Shown here piece after piece: positions 42,852 through 52,636 of a stretch of DNA of 52,654 bases; position 1 is the stretch's first letter; each line of letters opens with the position of its first letter. The DNA is taken from positions 1 to 52,654 of the forward strand of contig JACZKP010000104.1 of assembly GCA_014860005.1 (NCBI GenBank), in the 5' to 3' direction. Made by a program: the position numbers and the translations under genes. The notes under the pieces are model-generated. The model was not told where the DNA came from and did no database searches. It saw only the letters and a program-made list of their open reading frames with translations. Origin of the DNA: Verrucomicrobiota bacterium. GTDB taxonomy: Bacteria > Verrucomicrobiota > Verrucomicrobiae > Limisphaerales > UBA11358.

Positions 42852-45800
42852 TCAGTTGCGCAGGCGATAGAATCGCAGCGGTCCATTCGTGCCCGTGAGA
42901 TCGGTGAACTCGAACACGGTGTTGGAACTCACCACCTCGGCCAGGGTGGTCCAGAACCACAGGTTGGTGGACATCTCCAGCGTGTAGGTGAACACCGGAT
43001 GGCCTTCCCAACGCAACTGCACGCTGCCGTCCCGCAGGCGCTCGATCAACTGGAACTCGCCGGGCACGGGGGCGACCACCAGCAAGGTGGCAATGGAACT
43101 GGTCACGCTGCCGGCGGCGTTCGTCACCACGACCGAGTAATCCCCGGAGTACGCGACCTGGGCATTGGTTCGCGTGAAGCTGCTCTCCGTGGCGCCGGGC
43201 AGGTTTGTGCTGTAAAAGCGCCATTGATACGTGAGCGGCGCGTCGCCCGTGGCCGTGACGCTGAATGACGCATTGCCGCCACGGATGACGGTTTGGTTTT
43301 GCGGTTGGCTGGTGATGGCCGGCGCTGCGGGCGGCACGGCGCATTGAATCTCCAGCGCTAGCAAGCCGTTGTTCGCGCCGAGGGCATACACGCGTCCGTT
43401 GCTGAAATCCACCGCGCCGGTGCCGGTACCCGTGTTGTCGTTGTCCGTGGCAAACGCGTTCGTGGCGAGCAACCCCGGCATGGCTTCCGTGTCACCAAGG
43501 TCATAGAGACGGAGATGGTTGTTGGCGGCACCGACCTGGATGCCCGCGAGTAGATTCAGCGTCGGATGAACCCCGATGGGCGCGACGGTGGCCGGTATGC
43601 CGGGGCTGCCGTGCTTGCGGATTGTCGTCCCAACGCCGGTCTGCAGATCGAACTGCACCTGCCGCAAGTTCTGTGAGGTTGCCTTGCCCCAGAACGTGTT
43701 GTTCGCGCCGAACGCCAGACCCAGACCGAACGCGCCCGTCGGTGCGTCCGCCACGGTGATGAGCGTGGGGTTGAAGTTGAGTCCATCGGTCGTGGTGAAG
43801 ACGGCCACAACGTTGCCGCTGCGGGCGGCGATGATGATCTGCGTGTTCGTGCCGGCGCCGCGCACGTCCATCGTGTCGCCCCAACGCTGACTGTTGCCTG
43901 CACCGGGATCGCCGGAATACGCGAGCGTCGGCACGGTGGAGGAACTGTCGTTTGACCAACGGTAGAGTTTGAAGTCGGTAGTGGGGCCGGCTGTCGTAAG
44001 ATTCCCGGCATAGATCGCGCCATCGTCCGCTGCGCCCACCATCAGCAGCGTGTAAGTGCCGCCCGAGACGCCGGTCTTGTCCAGCGTCCCCAAGTCTGCG
44101 CCGGTGGCGGCGTTCAGGACATGAATGGTTGGGCTGGTGCGATTGATGAGGATGAGGCGGTCCGTGTTGGAGTTATGCGTCATGCCGCGTTCATTGGGCA
44201 GTGAGGCCACTGTGAGATAGGGCCGTGAGCCGGGCGCGAGACTCCACAATGGCGTCATGCCGATGGGTGCGCACACCGGTTGCACCACCAACGCAGCCAC
44301 GCGGCTGGTCGCGGCGCCATAGGCATTGGTCACCACCACCTGATATCCGCCGGTGTGGTTCGTCTGCGTAGGATTGAAAACAAGCTGCGCGTCAGTCGCG
44401 CCGGGAAGCGGGCTGTTGTTGAAATGCCACTGATAAGCCAACGGTTCGGCGCCGTTCACACCGACGGAAAGCACGGCGATTTGGCCGGCGGAAATGATCA
44501 GGTCAGCCGGTTCGCTGGTGATGCTCGGTGGCACCGGCGCCGGAAGAACTGTCAGCGTCGCGTTGGCGCTGGTGGCGCTGCCGGCAAAGTTCGACACCAC
44601 TACGGAGTAATTGGCGCTGGCGGCGGGTTGCGCGTTGGTCAGAGTGAACTGGTCGCCGGTGGCGCCAGAAACTGACACGCCGTTGGAGCGCCATTGATAA
44701 CCGAAGGGCGCTGTTCCCGCAGCCGCGACCGTAAATGTGACGTTCACCCCTTGCGTCACCGTTTGACTCAAGGGCTGTGTGGTGAACGTGGGCGGCACAA
44801 TAACGGTGAGCGTGGCGACGCTGCTGGTCACACTACCGAGCGAATTGGTCACCACCACCACATAATTGCCAGCGTGCGCCGGTTGCGCATTCGCCCGGGT
44901 ATAGCTGCTGGCGGTGGCGCCGGCGAGATTGCCGCCGTTGAACCGCCATTGATAAGCCAGGGGTGACTGGCCTTGCGCCGCCACACTAAAAGTGGCGTTG
45001 CTGCCCTGGGCAACGATCAGGCTCTGTGGATGCGCGGTAATCGTGGGCGGCGCGGCGGTGCCGAGGACAAGATTCTGTTCATACATGTTACCCGTCACCT
45101 GACCGAGGGCGATGTTCACCGCTGCTTGCGAATTTGCGTAACCCGCCTTGCTGGCAGTGACCGTGTAAGAACCCGGGGGTAAATCAATGAACGCGTAGAA
45201 CCCGGTGCCATCCACATACTGGCTGCGGTTGTCGGAGCCGCTCACATTCACGACGGCGTGATCCGCCCATTCACCGGTGCCGGCCAGCGTGACCACGCCC
45301 ATCAGATGACCGGTGGTGGGCGAAGTTTTCCAGGGCATGGACGGGATGTCGGCCCAAGTGGGTGTGACTTGGGAAACCAACGAGGGACTGAAGCCGGCCC
45401 AATTGCCGCTCGCGTAGGGAACGCGGTAGGAATAGCCGGCGAATCCTTGCGCATAATTGCCGGCCGGCGAGGGATCGCGCGTCATTTGAAGTTCGAGCAT
45501 CGCGTTGGCCAATGAGTTGAGATAGACACCCGGCCCAACAATCACCTGGCGGTTGAACTTGCGATCTTTTTGAAAATTCATCCAGCGGGTGTAGTCATTC
45601 GGCAGACTGGCCCAGTTGTAGTAGGTCATCGGAATTGAGAGGTCCAGAATCCCCTCCTGCTGCCAGCTATCCCAGTCCGAATAGACATCGTAGTAAGGCC
45701 GCGTGTTCATGAACGCTGACCGGGTGGACGACGTGGGCGAGGGATTCCAGGTGACGAACGCGCCGGATTGCTTGATCCACGGCTTGGTTTTCTGGATGCG

Positions 45801-46598
45801 CGCATACATCTGCCGCACGAACGCAGTGACCTGGTCGCGCCGCCATTGTTTGAATTGCTCGTTCCCGAAAGTCGGATCCGTTGACAAGCCGTAGCGGGCT
45901 TTGTAGCGCGCCACACTGGTGGGATTGAAACCTTCAGTGTTGGCCTCGAAACGGATGTAGTCGTAGTGAATGCCGTCAATGTGCCCATCCGTGCCGTCCG
46001 GTCCAGCGGTCGTCTGAAAGTTAACCAGGTCCATGTGCGCGTTGACGAGATACTCCAGCGCCTTGGGATGGCCGGGATCGAACGCGCCGTCGCCGTTTTC
46101 CGAACCCGTGGTGGAACTCAACCGCGTGGGCCAGTAGTTCGCCGGGTTGTTGGGGGCGCTGTGCTGCGAGTAAACCAAGCCCTTCGCGGTTTTGAACACC
46201 ACGGACCAACAGTGGACCTCGATGCGTTTCTTGCCGCCGGTGGTGTCGTGCGCCGCCTTGATCATCGCGGCCAAGGCGTTGTAATTCGCCGGCGAAAGAC
46301 CGGACATGTAAGGCTCGCCCACGCCGGAGGGATAAGCCACATCGGCACGCCGGCGCACTTGGACCACGACCGCGTTGCAATTGGCATCGCGAATGGTGCC
46401 CCGGGAATTCGGATCGCCCACCTTGCCCAGCAGCGTCTCGACCTGGGTTGGATTAAGAAAGCCCGCCCCCCAACCATCCACCCAAAAGGCACGGTATTCC
46501 TGGCCCTGCGCAAGCGATGACAACACCCCCACCTGCCAGCATCCAGCAATGATGAGAAACCTCCGGGCAACCCGGGCCAACCAACGACAATTCAACAT
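42852..46598 (-). CDS. Secreted GHL10-type glycoside-hydrolase-like protein with four Ig modules and a propeller-like insert
   Basis: 1248 residues from the ATG at 46598. Signal peptide, then a GHL10 barrel (about 33-455; QEYRAFWVDGWGAGF, VVVQVRRRADV, HIDGIHYDYIRFE at 206-218). A regulatory-like domain (470-560) and three Ig-like modules (565-825) follow. Next comes a block of about 260 residues resembling a beta-propeller (possibly DUF4623-like, about 830-1090), then a fourth Ig module and a tail ending GPLRFYRLRN. It is paralogous to the next gene and 20 bases upstream of it, so both are expressed together. The insert differs from the paralogue. Confidence 0.88.
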   Translation of the reverse strand: MLNCRWLARVARRFLIIAGCWQVGVLSSLAQGQEYRAFWVDGWGAGFLNPTQVETLLGKVGDPNSRGTIRDANCNAVVVQVRRRADVAYPSGVGEPYMSGLSPANYNALAAMIKAAHDTTGGKKRIEVHCWSVVFKTAKGLVYSQHSAPNNPANYWPTRLSSTTGSENGDGAFDPGHPKALEYLVNAHMDLVNFQTTAGPDGTDGHIDGIHYDYIRFEANTEGFNPTSVARYKARYGLSTDPTFGNEQFKQWRRDQVTAFVRQMYARIQKTKPWIKQSGAFVTWNPSPTSSTRSAFMNTRPYYDVYSDWDSWQQEGILDLSIPMTYYNWASLPNDYTRWMNFQKDRKFNRQVIVGPGVYLNSLANAMLELQMTRDPSPAGNYAQGFAGYSYRVPYASGNWAGFSPSLVSQVTPTWADIPSMPWKTSPTTGHLMGVVTLAGTGEWADHAVVNVSGSDNRSQYVDGTGFYAFIDLPPGSYTVTASKAGYANSQAAVNIALGQVTGNMYEQNLVLGTAAPPTITAHPQSLIVAQGSNATFSVAAQGQSPLAYQWRFNGGNLAGATASSYTRANAQPAHAGNYVVVVTNSLGSVTSSVATLTVIVPPTFTTQPLSQTVTQGVNVTFTVAAAGTAPFGYQWRSNGVSVSGATGDQFTLTNAQPAASANYSVVVSNFAGSATSANATLTVLPAPVPPSITSEPADLIISAGQIAVLSVGVNGAEPLAYQWHFNNSPLPGATDAQLVFNPTQTNHTGGYQVVVTNAYGAATSRVAALVVQPVCAPIGMTPLWSLAPGSRPYLTVASLPNERGMTHNSNTDRLILINRTSPTIHVLNAATGADLGTLDKTGVSGGTYTLLMVGAADDGAIYAGNLTTAGPTTDFKLYRWSNDSSSTVPTLAYSGDPGAGNSQRWGDTMDVRGAGTNTQIIIAARSGNVVAVFTTTDGLNFNPTLITVADAPTGAFGLGLAFGANNTFWGKATSQNLRQVQFDLQTGVGTTIRKHGSPGIPATVAPIGVHPTLNLLAGIQVGAANNHLRLYDLGDTEAMPGLLATNAFATDNDNTGTGTGAVDFSNGRVYALGANNGLLALEIQCAVPPAAPAITSQPQNQTVIRGGNASFSVTATGDAPLTYQWRFYSTNLPGATESSFTRTNAQVAYSGDYSVVVTNAAGSVTSSIATLLVVAPVPGEFQLIERLRDGSVQLRWEGHPVFTYTLEMSTNLWFWTTLAEVVSSNTVFEFTDLTGTNGPLRFYRLRN

Positions 46599-46851
46599 AA
46601 CCGCACGAAAGTCGCAGACTTGGCGGCTGGATTCAAGCGGCAGCAGCGGATGGCGCCGGGTTTTTCGCAACTCACACAAACCGCACTCTTGTGGACGACG
46701 CCACGAGCAGGCCACCAGCCAATGTCCAGACAAGTCCGGACTTGGGCCTCAGACTCCGGCTGGTACTTTTCAGCCCAACCCGAGCTTTCAATCGCATGGC
46801 AATGCGCAAAAAAAATTCTGGCCTTATGCATCTCGCTGGCTTGGACCGGTT
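46599..46851. other. Divergent spacer between the GHL10 pair and the sulfatase gene
   Basis: 253 bases separate the minus-strand GHL10 start from the first plausible start of the sulfatase gene. No gene or strong palindrome is visible. Promoters for both directions should lie here. Confidence 0.5.
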
Positions 46852-48819
46852 TTGAACGCGCGGCAAGACCTGGCAGTCAAACATTCAATTTTGATCAGTA
46901 AACTTATCCAATCTCGTTTTGGTGGAGTCTTTATTCTGTATCTCCTCTTTGTGATCATCGCCGGCTTCACGCGGCTGGCGTTGTTGTTTTACGCGTTCCC
47001 GTCCGTGGATGCCAACCCGTTGAAGTTGCTGGGCGTCTTCGGTTGCGGGCTGCTTTACGACGTGGCGGCGGCGGCGTATGCCAGTCTGCCGCTGGTCCTT
47101 TACCTCCTGGTGCTTCCGCGGCGCTGGCTGGCGAGCCGCGCGCATCGGCTGGTGAGTTGCGGGCTTTTCGCGGTGACGATTTATCTCCTGTTGTTCGGCG
47201 CGGCGGCCGAATGGTTTTTTTGGGAGGAGTTCGACTCGCGCTTTAATTTCATTGCCGTGGATTACCTGATCTACACCAACGAGGTGATTGGCAATATCCG
47301 GGAGTCGTATCCGCTGCCGGCAATTCTGGCCGGGCTGGCGGTGTTCACGGGCGTGATTTTCTTCGGGTTATGGCAGATGCAGTGGCTTCAGCGATGGTTT
47401 GCCGGCGCGGACGGCGCGCGGGCGGGGCGCACCGCCGGCCTGGTCTGGCTGGCATTGCCCGTGGCGTTCCAGTTGGGCCTTGCCAACCGCTTCGTGCCCG
47501 AATTTGGCAATGCCTACAACCAGGAACTGGCCCGCAACGGGCTTTACGCGTTCTGCGCTGCCTACTGGGATAATGCGCTGGATTATGACCGGTTCTATCC
47601 CACGCTGCCGGTGTCAGAGGCGTTTGGACGCCTCAAACCCTTGTTGAGCCGGAACGCGCAGGATTTCACCGGTGATGAACCCACGGACATCACCCGGCGC
47701 ATCACATCGTCCAAACCGGAGCAACAGTGGAACGTCATCCAACTCACGGTGGAGAGCCTCAGCGCGAAATTCCTCGGCTGCTTTGGGAACCCTGAAAACC
47801 TGACGCCCCATCTGGACCGGTTGTTTGCCGAGAGCCTGGTGTTCACCAATCTCTATGCCACCGGCACCCGCACCGTGCGCGGCATGGAGGCGCTGACCCT
47901 GAGCGTGCCGCCCACGCCCGGCCAGTCCATCGTGCGGCGTCCCCGCAATGGGAATCTGTTCTCCCTGGGGGCACTGTTCCGCACGCGCGGTTACGACACG
48001 GCCTTCATCTATTCCGGCTATGGTTACTTTGACAACATGAATGCGTTCTTTGCGGCCAACGGCTATCGCGTGATTGACCGGTCCTCCATGAAGCGCGACG
48101 GCATCACCTACGCCACCGTCTGGGGTGCGTGCGATGAAGACCTGTATCGCTGGACGTTGCGCGAGGCCGACGCCGCCTTTGCCGCGGGAAAGCCGTTCCA
48201 TCATTTCGTGATGACGACCTCGAATCATCGCCCCTTTGGTTTTCCCGACGGCAAGATAGACCTGGCGACTGGCTCGCGGCGCGGCGCGGTGAAGTACACC
48301 GATTACGCCATCGGCCAGTTTCTGGCCGAGGCGAAAACGCGGCCCTGGTTCACCAACACGCTGTTTGTCATCGTGGGCGACCACTGCGCCAGTGCGGCCG
48401 GGAAGACGACCCTGCCGATCCCCGGCTTCCACATTCCGGCGTTGATCTGGAATCCGCTGCTCGTGCCGCCGCAAGTGGTCGGCACCCTGTGCAGCCAGGT
48501 TGATCTCCCCCCGACGCTGCTCAGCCTCATGAACTGGAGTTACGACTCGCGCTTCTTCGGCCAAGATGTGCTGGGCATGCAGACGGAGGACGAGCGGGCG
48601 TTCCTTGCCACCTACCAGCGGCTGGGCTATTTGCGGCCCGGCAAACTGGCAGTCCTCGAACCGATGCGCCGCCATCGGGTGTTTACCTTCGAGGCGTTCG
48701 GGGGCGAGGTGACGCCCGGCGGAGAGGACGCGGAGTTTATCCGTGAAGCCATCGCGGAATACCAGACGGCCAGCCATCTTTTCTCCAAGGGGCTGAATCA
48801 TGCGCCCGATGCGCCGTAA
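46852..48819 (+). CDS. LTA-synthase-like membrane sulfatase/phosphoglycerol transferase
   Basis: About 655 residues. The frame is open from 46375, but it has no ATG in the plausible region. TTG at 46852 is used here, with TTG at 46891 as the alternative, so the start is uncertain. Five or so TM segments (FILYLLFVIIAGFTRLALLFYAF onward) precede an extracytoplasmic sulfatase domain: QLTVESLSAKFLGCFG, the nucleophile Thr region ATGTRTVRGMEALTLSVPP, HHFVMTTSNHRPF, and VIVGDHCAS with the metal Asp-His. It probably transfers phosphoglycerol or phosphoethanolamine to envelope polymers. It overlaps the PAP2 gene by 20 bases. Confidence 0.88.
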   Translation: MNARQDLAVKHSILISKLIQSRFGGVFILYLLFVIIAGFTRLALLFYAFPSVDANPLKLLGVFGCGLLYDVAAAAYASLPLVLYLLVLPRRWLASRAHRLVSCGLFAVTIYLLLFGAAAEWFFWEEFDSRFNFIAVDYLIYTNEVIGNIRESYPLPAILAGLAVFTGVIFFGLWQMQWLQRWFAGADGARAGRTAGLVWLALPVAFQLGLANRFVPEFGNAYNQELARNGLYAFCAAYWDNALDYDRFYPTLPVSEAFGRLKPLLSRNAQDFTGDEPTDITRRITSSKPEQQWNVIQLTVESLSAKFLGCFGNPENLTPHLDRLFAESLVFTNLYATGTRTVRGMEALTLSVPPTPGQSIVRRPRNGNLFSLGALFRTRGYDTAFIYSGYGYFDNMNAFFAANGYRVIDRSSMKRDGITYATVWGACDEDLYRWTLREADAAFAAGKPFHHFVMTTSNHRPFGFPDGKIDLATGSRRGAVKYTDYAIGQFLAEAKTRPWFTNTLFVIVGDHCASAAGKTTLPIPGFHIPALIWNPLLVPPQVVGTLCSQVDLPPTLLSLMNWSYDSRFFGQDVLGMQTEDERAFLATYQRLGYLRPGKLAVLEPMRRHRVFTFEAFGGEVTPGGEDAEFIREAIAEYQTASHLFSKGLNHAPDAP

Positions 48820-49561
48820 ACTGCAACGGATTCTGCTGCCACTTGCACTCTTGGCGGCCAGCCTTGCGCTGTTTGAATTCACCGATCTTGATCTGCGGTT
48901 GCAGGACCATTTCTACGACTTCGCCCAGCAATCCTGGATGGTGGACAAACGCGCCGTGCTGCCCCGACTGTTGTTTTACACCGGCCCGAAACTGCTGCTG
49001 ATCGGATTGGCCGCCTGGCTGTTGCTCGGTTTGCTGCTGCCGCGCCGGATTTGTCCACGCTGGCTCGCAACACCCTGGCCGGCCCCCAGAGTATGGCTGG
49101 TGATCCTCAGTCTGGCATTGGTGCCCGCGACCATCGCAATCATGAAATCCCGCTCCGACATCTACACCCCTGCTTCCCTGACGCGCTATGATGGAAGCAA
49201 ACCGTATCATCACCTCTTTGAACCGCTGCTTCCCGGTGTGCTCCCGAATCGCGGTCGCAGTTTCCCGGCCGGCCACGCCAGCGGGGGGTTTGCGTTGCTG
49301 AGTTTGTTTTACCTGTTCAGCAGGCGACGCTGGCGTTGGGCGGGGTTGGGGGTTGGCCTGCTTTACGGCTGGACCATGGGGCTGTATCAAATGTTCAAAG
49401 GCGCTCATTTCCTGAGCCACACGGTGGTTACGATGCTGCTCGCCTGGCTGATCATCGAAGTGCTCGCGATGATCCTCAGAGTGACTCCGTCTGAAATGCG
49501 GAAGCAGACCTCGCCGCGAGCCAGCCGCGATTCACAGTCCACCAAGCCGGCCAGCAGCTAA
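48800..49561 (+). CDS. PAP2-family membrane phosphatase
   Basis: 253 residues, about six TM segments. PAP2 motifs: KSRSDIYTP (near 116-124), the active-site PAGH (156-159) in FPAGHASGG and the C-terminal GAHFLSHT with the catalytic His (201-208). Such enzymes dephosphorylate undecaprenyl-diphosphate, phosphatidic acid or lipid A. The gene starts within the end of the sulfatase gene, so they act in one pathway, perhaps recycling or preparing the lipid substrate of an envelope modification. Confidence 0.9.
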   Translation: MRPMRRKLQRILLPLALLAASLALFEFTDLDLRLQDHFYDFAQQSWMVDKRAVLPRLLFYTGPKLLLIGLAAWLLLGLLLPRRICPRWLATPWPAPRVWLVILSLALVPATIAIMKSRSDIYTPASLTRYDGSKPYHHLFEPLLPGVLPNRGRSFPAGHASGGFALLSLFYLFSRRRWRWAGLGVGLLYGWTMGLYQMFKGAHFLSHTVVTMLLAWLIIEVLAMILRVTPSEMRKQTSPRASRDSQSTKPASS

Positions 49562-49736
49562 ACCCGCACAACTCTGCATTGTGGCTTGAGCGCCTCAATC
49601 GGGCCGCACCGATAAAAACGGGGGGGACTCAAAATCAGCGCAGAATGCCGGGGAAACTGTCACACAAATCAAAATCAGCCCGCGGACTTGGGAATTTCGG
49701 CTTGCCAGCCGGCGGAGCAGAACGAGAATCGGTGAC

Positions 49737-50243
49737 ATGAAAGCTCCCGCTGAGCATCGGACTGCGCACCTTCGGCAGAGTAACGGATGTCTGGCCCGGC
49801 CAGCCGCCCCGGTGAAAAACGCCATCGGCCTGGCATTGCTGCTGGGGCTGACTTGCGGTTGTTCCACTTTCAATCGCGACTGGCGGACAGCCACCCAAGA
49901 ATCCCACGCGCCTGCTTCCATCGCCGGCCGATGGGAGGGCCGGTGGTTGAGCGAGGTCAACGGTCACACGGGCGAGCTGCGCGGTTTGTTGAAGCAGACC
50001 TACGACGACCAGTGGTCCGCGCAGTTCCGGGCCACGTATTGGAAGGTGTTTCGCTTCAGTTCCTCGGTGGAATTAACGGTTAAGCCACACGAGGGCGGCT
50101 GGCGTTTCACGGGGGAAAAGAATCTAGGCAAACTGGCCGGTGGCGTTTACCAATACGAAGGCAACGCCACTTCCACTGATTTCTCGGCCACCTACCGCTC
50201 GAAATACGATCACGGCATCTTCGAGATGCAGCGGCCTGAATAA
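49737..50243 (+). CDS. Small lipoprotein
   Basis: 168 residues if translation begins at the ATG at 49737. A GTG at 49812 would give a more typical lipoprotein signal (KNAIGLALLLGLTCGC) with lipobox Cys42 and may be the true start. The mature part has GRWEGRWLSEVNGHTGELRG and later VYQYEGNATSTDFSATYRS, a beta-barrel-like pattern seen in small envelope lipoproteins. Function is unknown. It is followed by dacB after 51 bases on the same strand. Confidence 0.75.
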   Translation: MKAPAEHRTAHLRQSNGCLARPAAPVKNAIGLALLLGLTCGCSTFNRDWRTATQESHAPASIAGRWEGRWLSEVNGHTGELRGLLKQTYDDQWSAQFRATYWKVFRFSSSVELTVKPHEGGWRFTGEKNLGKLAGGVYQYEGNATSTDFSATYRSKYDHGIFEMQRPE

Positions 50244-50294
50244 AGACGGCGTGACGCCTGAGAAATTCTCCCAACCGCACTCCAGTATCGAATC

Positions 50295-51824
50295 ATGAAA
50301 CAAAGCATCACATCAGGGCTGGCGGGCTTGTGGCTGGTTTGCGCCCTGGCTCTCGCCCCGGCGGAAACGGTAAAACCACCTGGCACGCTGGCCGAGTTGC
50401 AGGAGCGTTTGGCGGCGCACGTAACTCAACCGCATTTCGCCGCCGGCATGTGGGGCGTGAAGATTGTTTCGCTCGACTCGGGCAAAACGCTGTTTGAGCA
50501 CAACGCGGAAAAACTCTTCAGCCCGGCGTCGAATTCCAAACTCTACACCGTGGCACTCGCCCTCGATCAGCTCGGTGGAGATTATCGCCTCAAGACTTCG
50601 CTCTATGCTGCCGCCAAACCCGGCCGCAATGGCACCCTCAAAGGTGATCTGATTGTTTATGGCCGCGGCGATCCCTCCATCCACGGACGGTGGCACGGCG
50701 GCGATGTCCATGCCGCACTCGCTCCGTTGGTGGCCGCGCTGACCAATGCCGGCGTCAAGCGCATCAGCGGCGACCTCATTGGCGACACGAGTTTTATTCA
50801 GGGTCCACCCTACGGGGCAGGCTGGGACTGGGACGACCTGCAGTATTACTATGGCGCGGAGATTTCCGCCCTGACCATCAATGACAACACGTTCGATCTC
50901 TCCATCAAGCCCGGCGAACGCGAAGGGGATCCCGGCCAACTCGCGCTCTCGCCCCCGACAACCTACGTCATCCTCAGCAACCGGACGCAGACTGTGGCCG
51001 CCAGCGATCGCCGAAGCATCAGCCTTTATCGCCCCCCTGGCGGCAACGTGGTCTATGTGTCCGGCCAGATGCCGCTCGGCGAAACGAATTACACCGAAGA
51101 CGTGACGCTGCACAATCCGGCGGGGCTGTTCATCACGCTCTTGAAGGAAACCCTCGCACGGCATGGCATCAAGGTCAGCGGCAAACTCCGCACCATGGAC
51201 TGGCTTGACCGGCAGGCCCGGCCAATTGACTGGGACAAACTGGTGGAACTTGGTTCTATAGAATCGCCGCCAATGCGCGAACTGGTCCGGAACATTCAGA
51301 AGCCATCGCAAAATCTCCACACGGATTTGATCCTCGCCCATGTCGGCGCTTTGGCGCAGGCCGCGAACCCTCCGGCGCGGGGCACCTCAGAGGCCGCGGG
51401 CATCCGGCAGCTTCGCGAGTTTCTGGACAAAGCCGGCGTGCCCCGTGGTGACGTTCAATTTGAGGAAGGCTCGGGATTGTCCCGCAACAATCTCACCACG
51501 CCGAACGCCACGATCGCACTGTTGCAATTCATGCACCGGCACGCGGAAGCGGAAACCTACCTGAACGCGCTGCCGGTGGCGGGCGTGGACGGCACGTTGC
51601 GGAACCGGATGCGCAGCACGCCGGCCGCGGGCAATGTGCGCGCCAAGACCGGCACCTTGCGCTGGGCTAATTCGCTGTCCGGCCACGTCGCCACCGCCGC
51701 GGGCGAGCGTTTGTTATTCTCCATTATGCTGAATCGCTACGCCGCGGGGACAAACCCGTCGGGGCGGGCTGAAATTGACAAGCTCACCGTTATGCTGGCG
51801 GAGTTCAATGGGCGGAGCAACTGA
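50295..51824 (+). CDS. dacB: D-alanyl-D-alanine carboxypeptidase/endopeptidase (PBP4 type)
   Basis: 509 residues with a signal peptide (LAGLWLVCALALAPA). Penicillin-binding motifs: SxxK as S79-N-S-K82 in FSPASNSKLYT, SxN in SGLSRNN, and KTG in RAKTGTLRWA. A large insert domain between the first two motifs is typical of PBP4/DacB. It trims and cuts peptidoglycan cross-links in the periplasm. The neighbouring lipoprotein, PAP2 and sulfatase genes fit an envelope-maintenance cluster. Confidence 0.95.
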   Translation: MKQSITSGLAGLWLVCALALAPAETVKPPGTLAELQERLAAHVTQPHFAAGMWGVKIVSLDSGKTLFEHNAEKLFSPASNSKLYTVALALDQLGGDYRLKTSLYAAAKPGRNGTLKGDLIVYGRGDPSIHGRWHGGDVHAALAPLVAALTNAGVKRISGDLIGDTSFIQGPPYGAGWDWDDLQYYYGAEISALTINDNTFDLSIKPGEREGDPGQLALSPPTTYVILSNRTQTVAASDRRSISLYRPPGGNVVYVSGQMPLGETNYTEDVTLHNPAGLFITLLKETLARHGIKVSGKLRTMDWLDRQARPIDWDKLVELGSIESPPMRELVRNIQKPSQNLHTDLILAHVGALAQAANPPARGTSEAAGIRQLREFLDKAGVPRGDVQFEEGSGLSRNNLTTPNATIALLQFMHRHAEAETYLNALPVAGVDGTLRNRMRSTPAAGNVRAKTGTLRWANSLSGHVATAAGERLLFSIMLNRYAAGTNPSGRAEIDKLTVMLAEFNGRSN

Positions 51825-51924
51825 ACCTGACGGAATAAGCGTCCTCCTCGGGCGGCAGCTTGTCGCGACATTTACCATTTGAATTTCGCCTTGTTTGGAC
51901 CGGGCACTCCCCTAGACTTCGGCC

Positions 51925-52329
51925 ATGTCAGAGATCGTCAAGTTTTTGAACAGCGGGGCGGCGAGCATCACACCGGCCATTGCGGAAAAGGCGCTGCGCC
52001 AGCTCCCGCAGTGGAAACTGGAATTTACCCAGATTCACGCGCCGCTGTTCCCCCACCTCGTGGACCAGCTTGAATTCCTTGCTGACGCCGTCGAGGACTC
52101 GGCCGAGGGCGCCTACAAGGAACTCCCCTACTACGCGATCGCCCAGGCCGTCTTTGCCCTGATTTACTCGCACAAGAAGGTGGGTGTCATTCCCGACAGC
52201 ATCTTGAATTTGGGTTACGCGGACGATTCAAGCGTCGTGCGCGCGGTGCTCATCCAGAACGAGAAGGCCTTCGCCGGTTATGCCGAGTCTCAAGGGAGCA
52301 ACTGGCAGAAGATCACCAGCCAGCCGTAG
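51925..52329 (+). CDS. DUF1232 (YkvA-like) protein
   Basis: 134 residues. The segment LPYYAIAQAVFALIYSHKKV followed by GVIPDSILNLGYADDSSVVRA matches the DUF1232 hairpin, where a hydrophobic helix is followed by IPD...LGYxDD. Other members are membrane-associated. Here the helix is only moderately hydrophobic. Function is unknown. Confidence 0.75.
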   Translation: MSEIVKFLNSGAASITPAIAEKALRQLPQWKLEFTQIHAPLFPHLVDQLEFLADAVEDSAEGAYKELPYYAIAQAVFALIYSHKKVGVIPDSILNLGYADDSSVVRAVLIQNEKAFAGYAESQGSNWQKITSQP

Positions 52330-52518
52330 CCGCGGTATGCGGTCAAAGCGTCTGCGGGACTTTGGGATCTTCAAACAATTCCCGTCCAGGAAAGCTTGGC
52401 CTGTCCAGCATTGTTGCGACCATTTCTTTGATCGCCCCATTGGCGGGTTTGACCCAAAACGCCATTTTGGGTCACTAAACCGCGACAGGTCAGCCGCCGA
52501 CTCCAAATCCTCCACTAA
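52330..52518. other. Non-coding tail with a perfect hairpin
   Basis: 189 bases between the DUF1232 gene and the terminal repeat. A perfect 9-bp stem GACCCAAAA / TTTTGGGTC with a five-base loop lies at 52451-52473. No run of T follows, so it could be a terminator or part of a mobile or palindromic element. The sequence may belong to the same repeated element as 52519-52636, but the left-end copy lacks it. Confidence 0.5.
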
Positions 52519-52636
52519 CCCGACTTCCGCTATTCAGGGTGGAATGATGACGCAAGTGGTTGGCATCCAATCCAGCGATCAAAAAGGTCTGCACTACAGA
52601 GGCTCATTCGACCAGTTTGCCTGATGTGGTAATCCT
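52519..52636. repeat. 118-bp repeat, inverted copy of left end
   Basis: Reverse complement of 1-118 without a mismatch by eye. Eighteen further bases (52637-52654) extend beyond the point where the left copy begins. The inner edge at 52519 is the same as at 118, so both copies present the same end to the region between them. Confidence 0.9.

Noticed and set aside
42832..43344. Upstream extension of the shorter GHL10-type gene
   Set aside because: His/Arg-rich shadow of the neighbouring paralogue; the signal peptide starts at the ATG at 42831.
52451..52473. Rho-independent terminator after the DUF1232 gene
   Set aside because: The stem is perfect but no T-run follows on either strand and it is more than 120 bases from the stop codon, so it is listed only as a hairpin.
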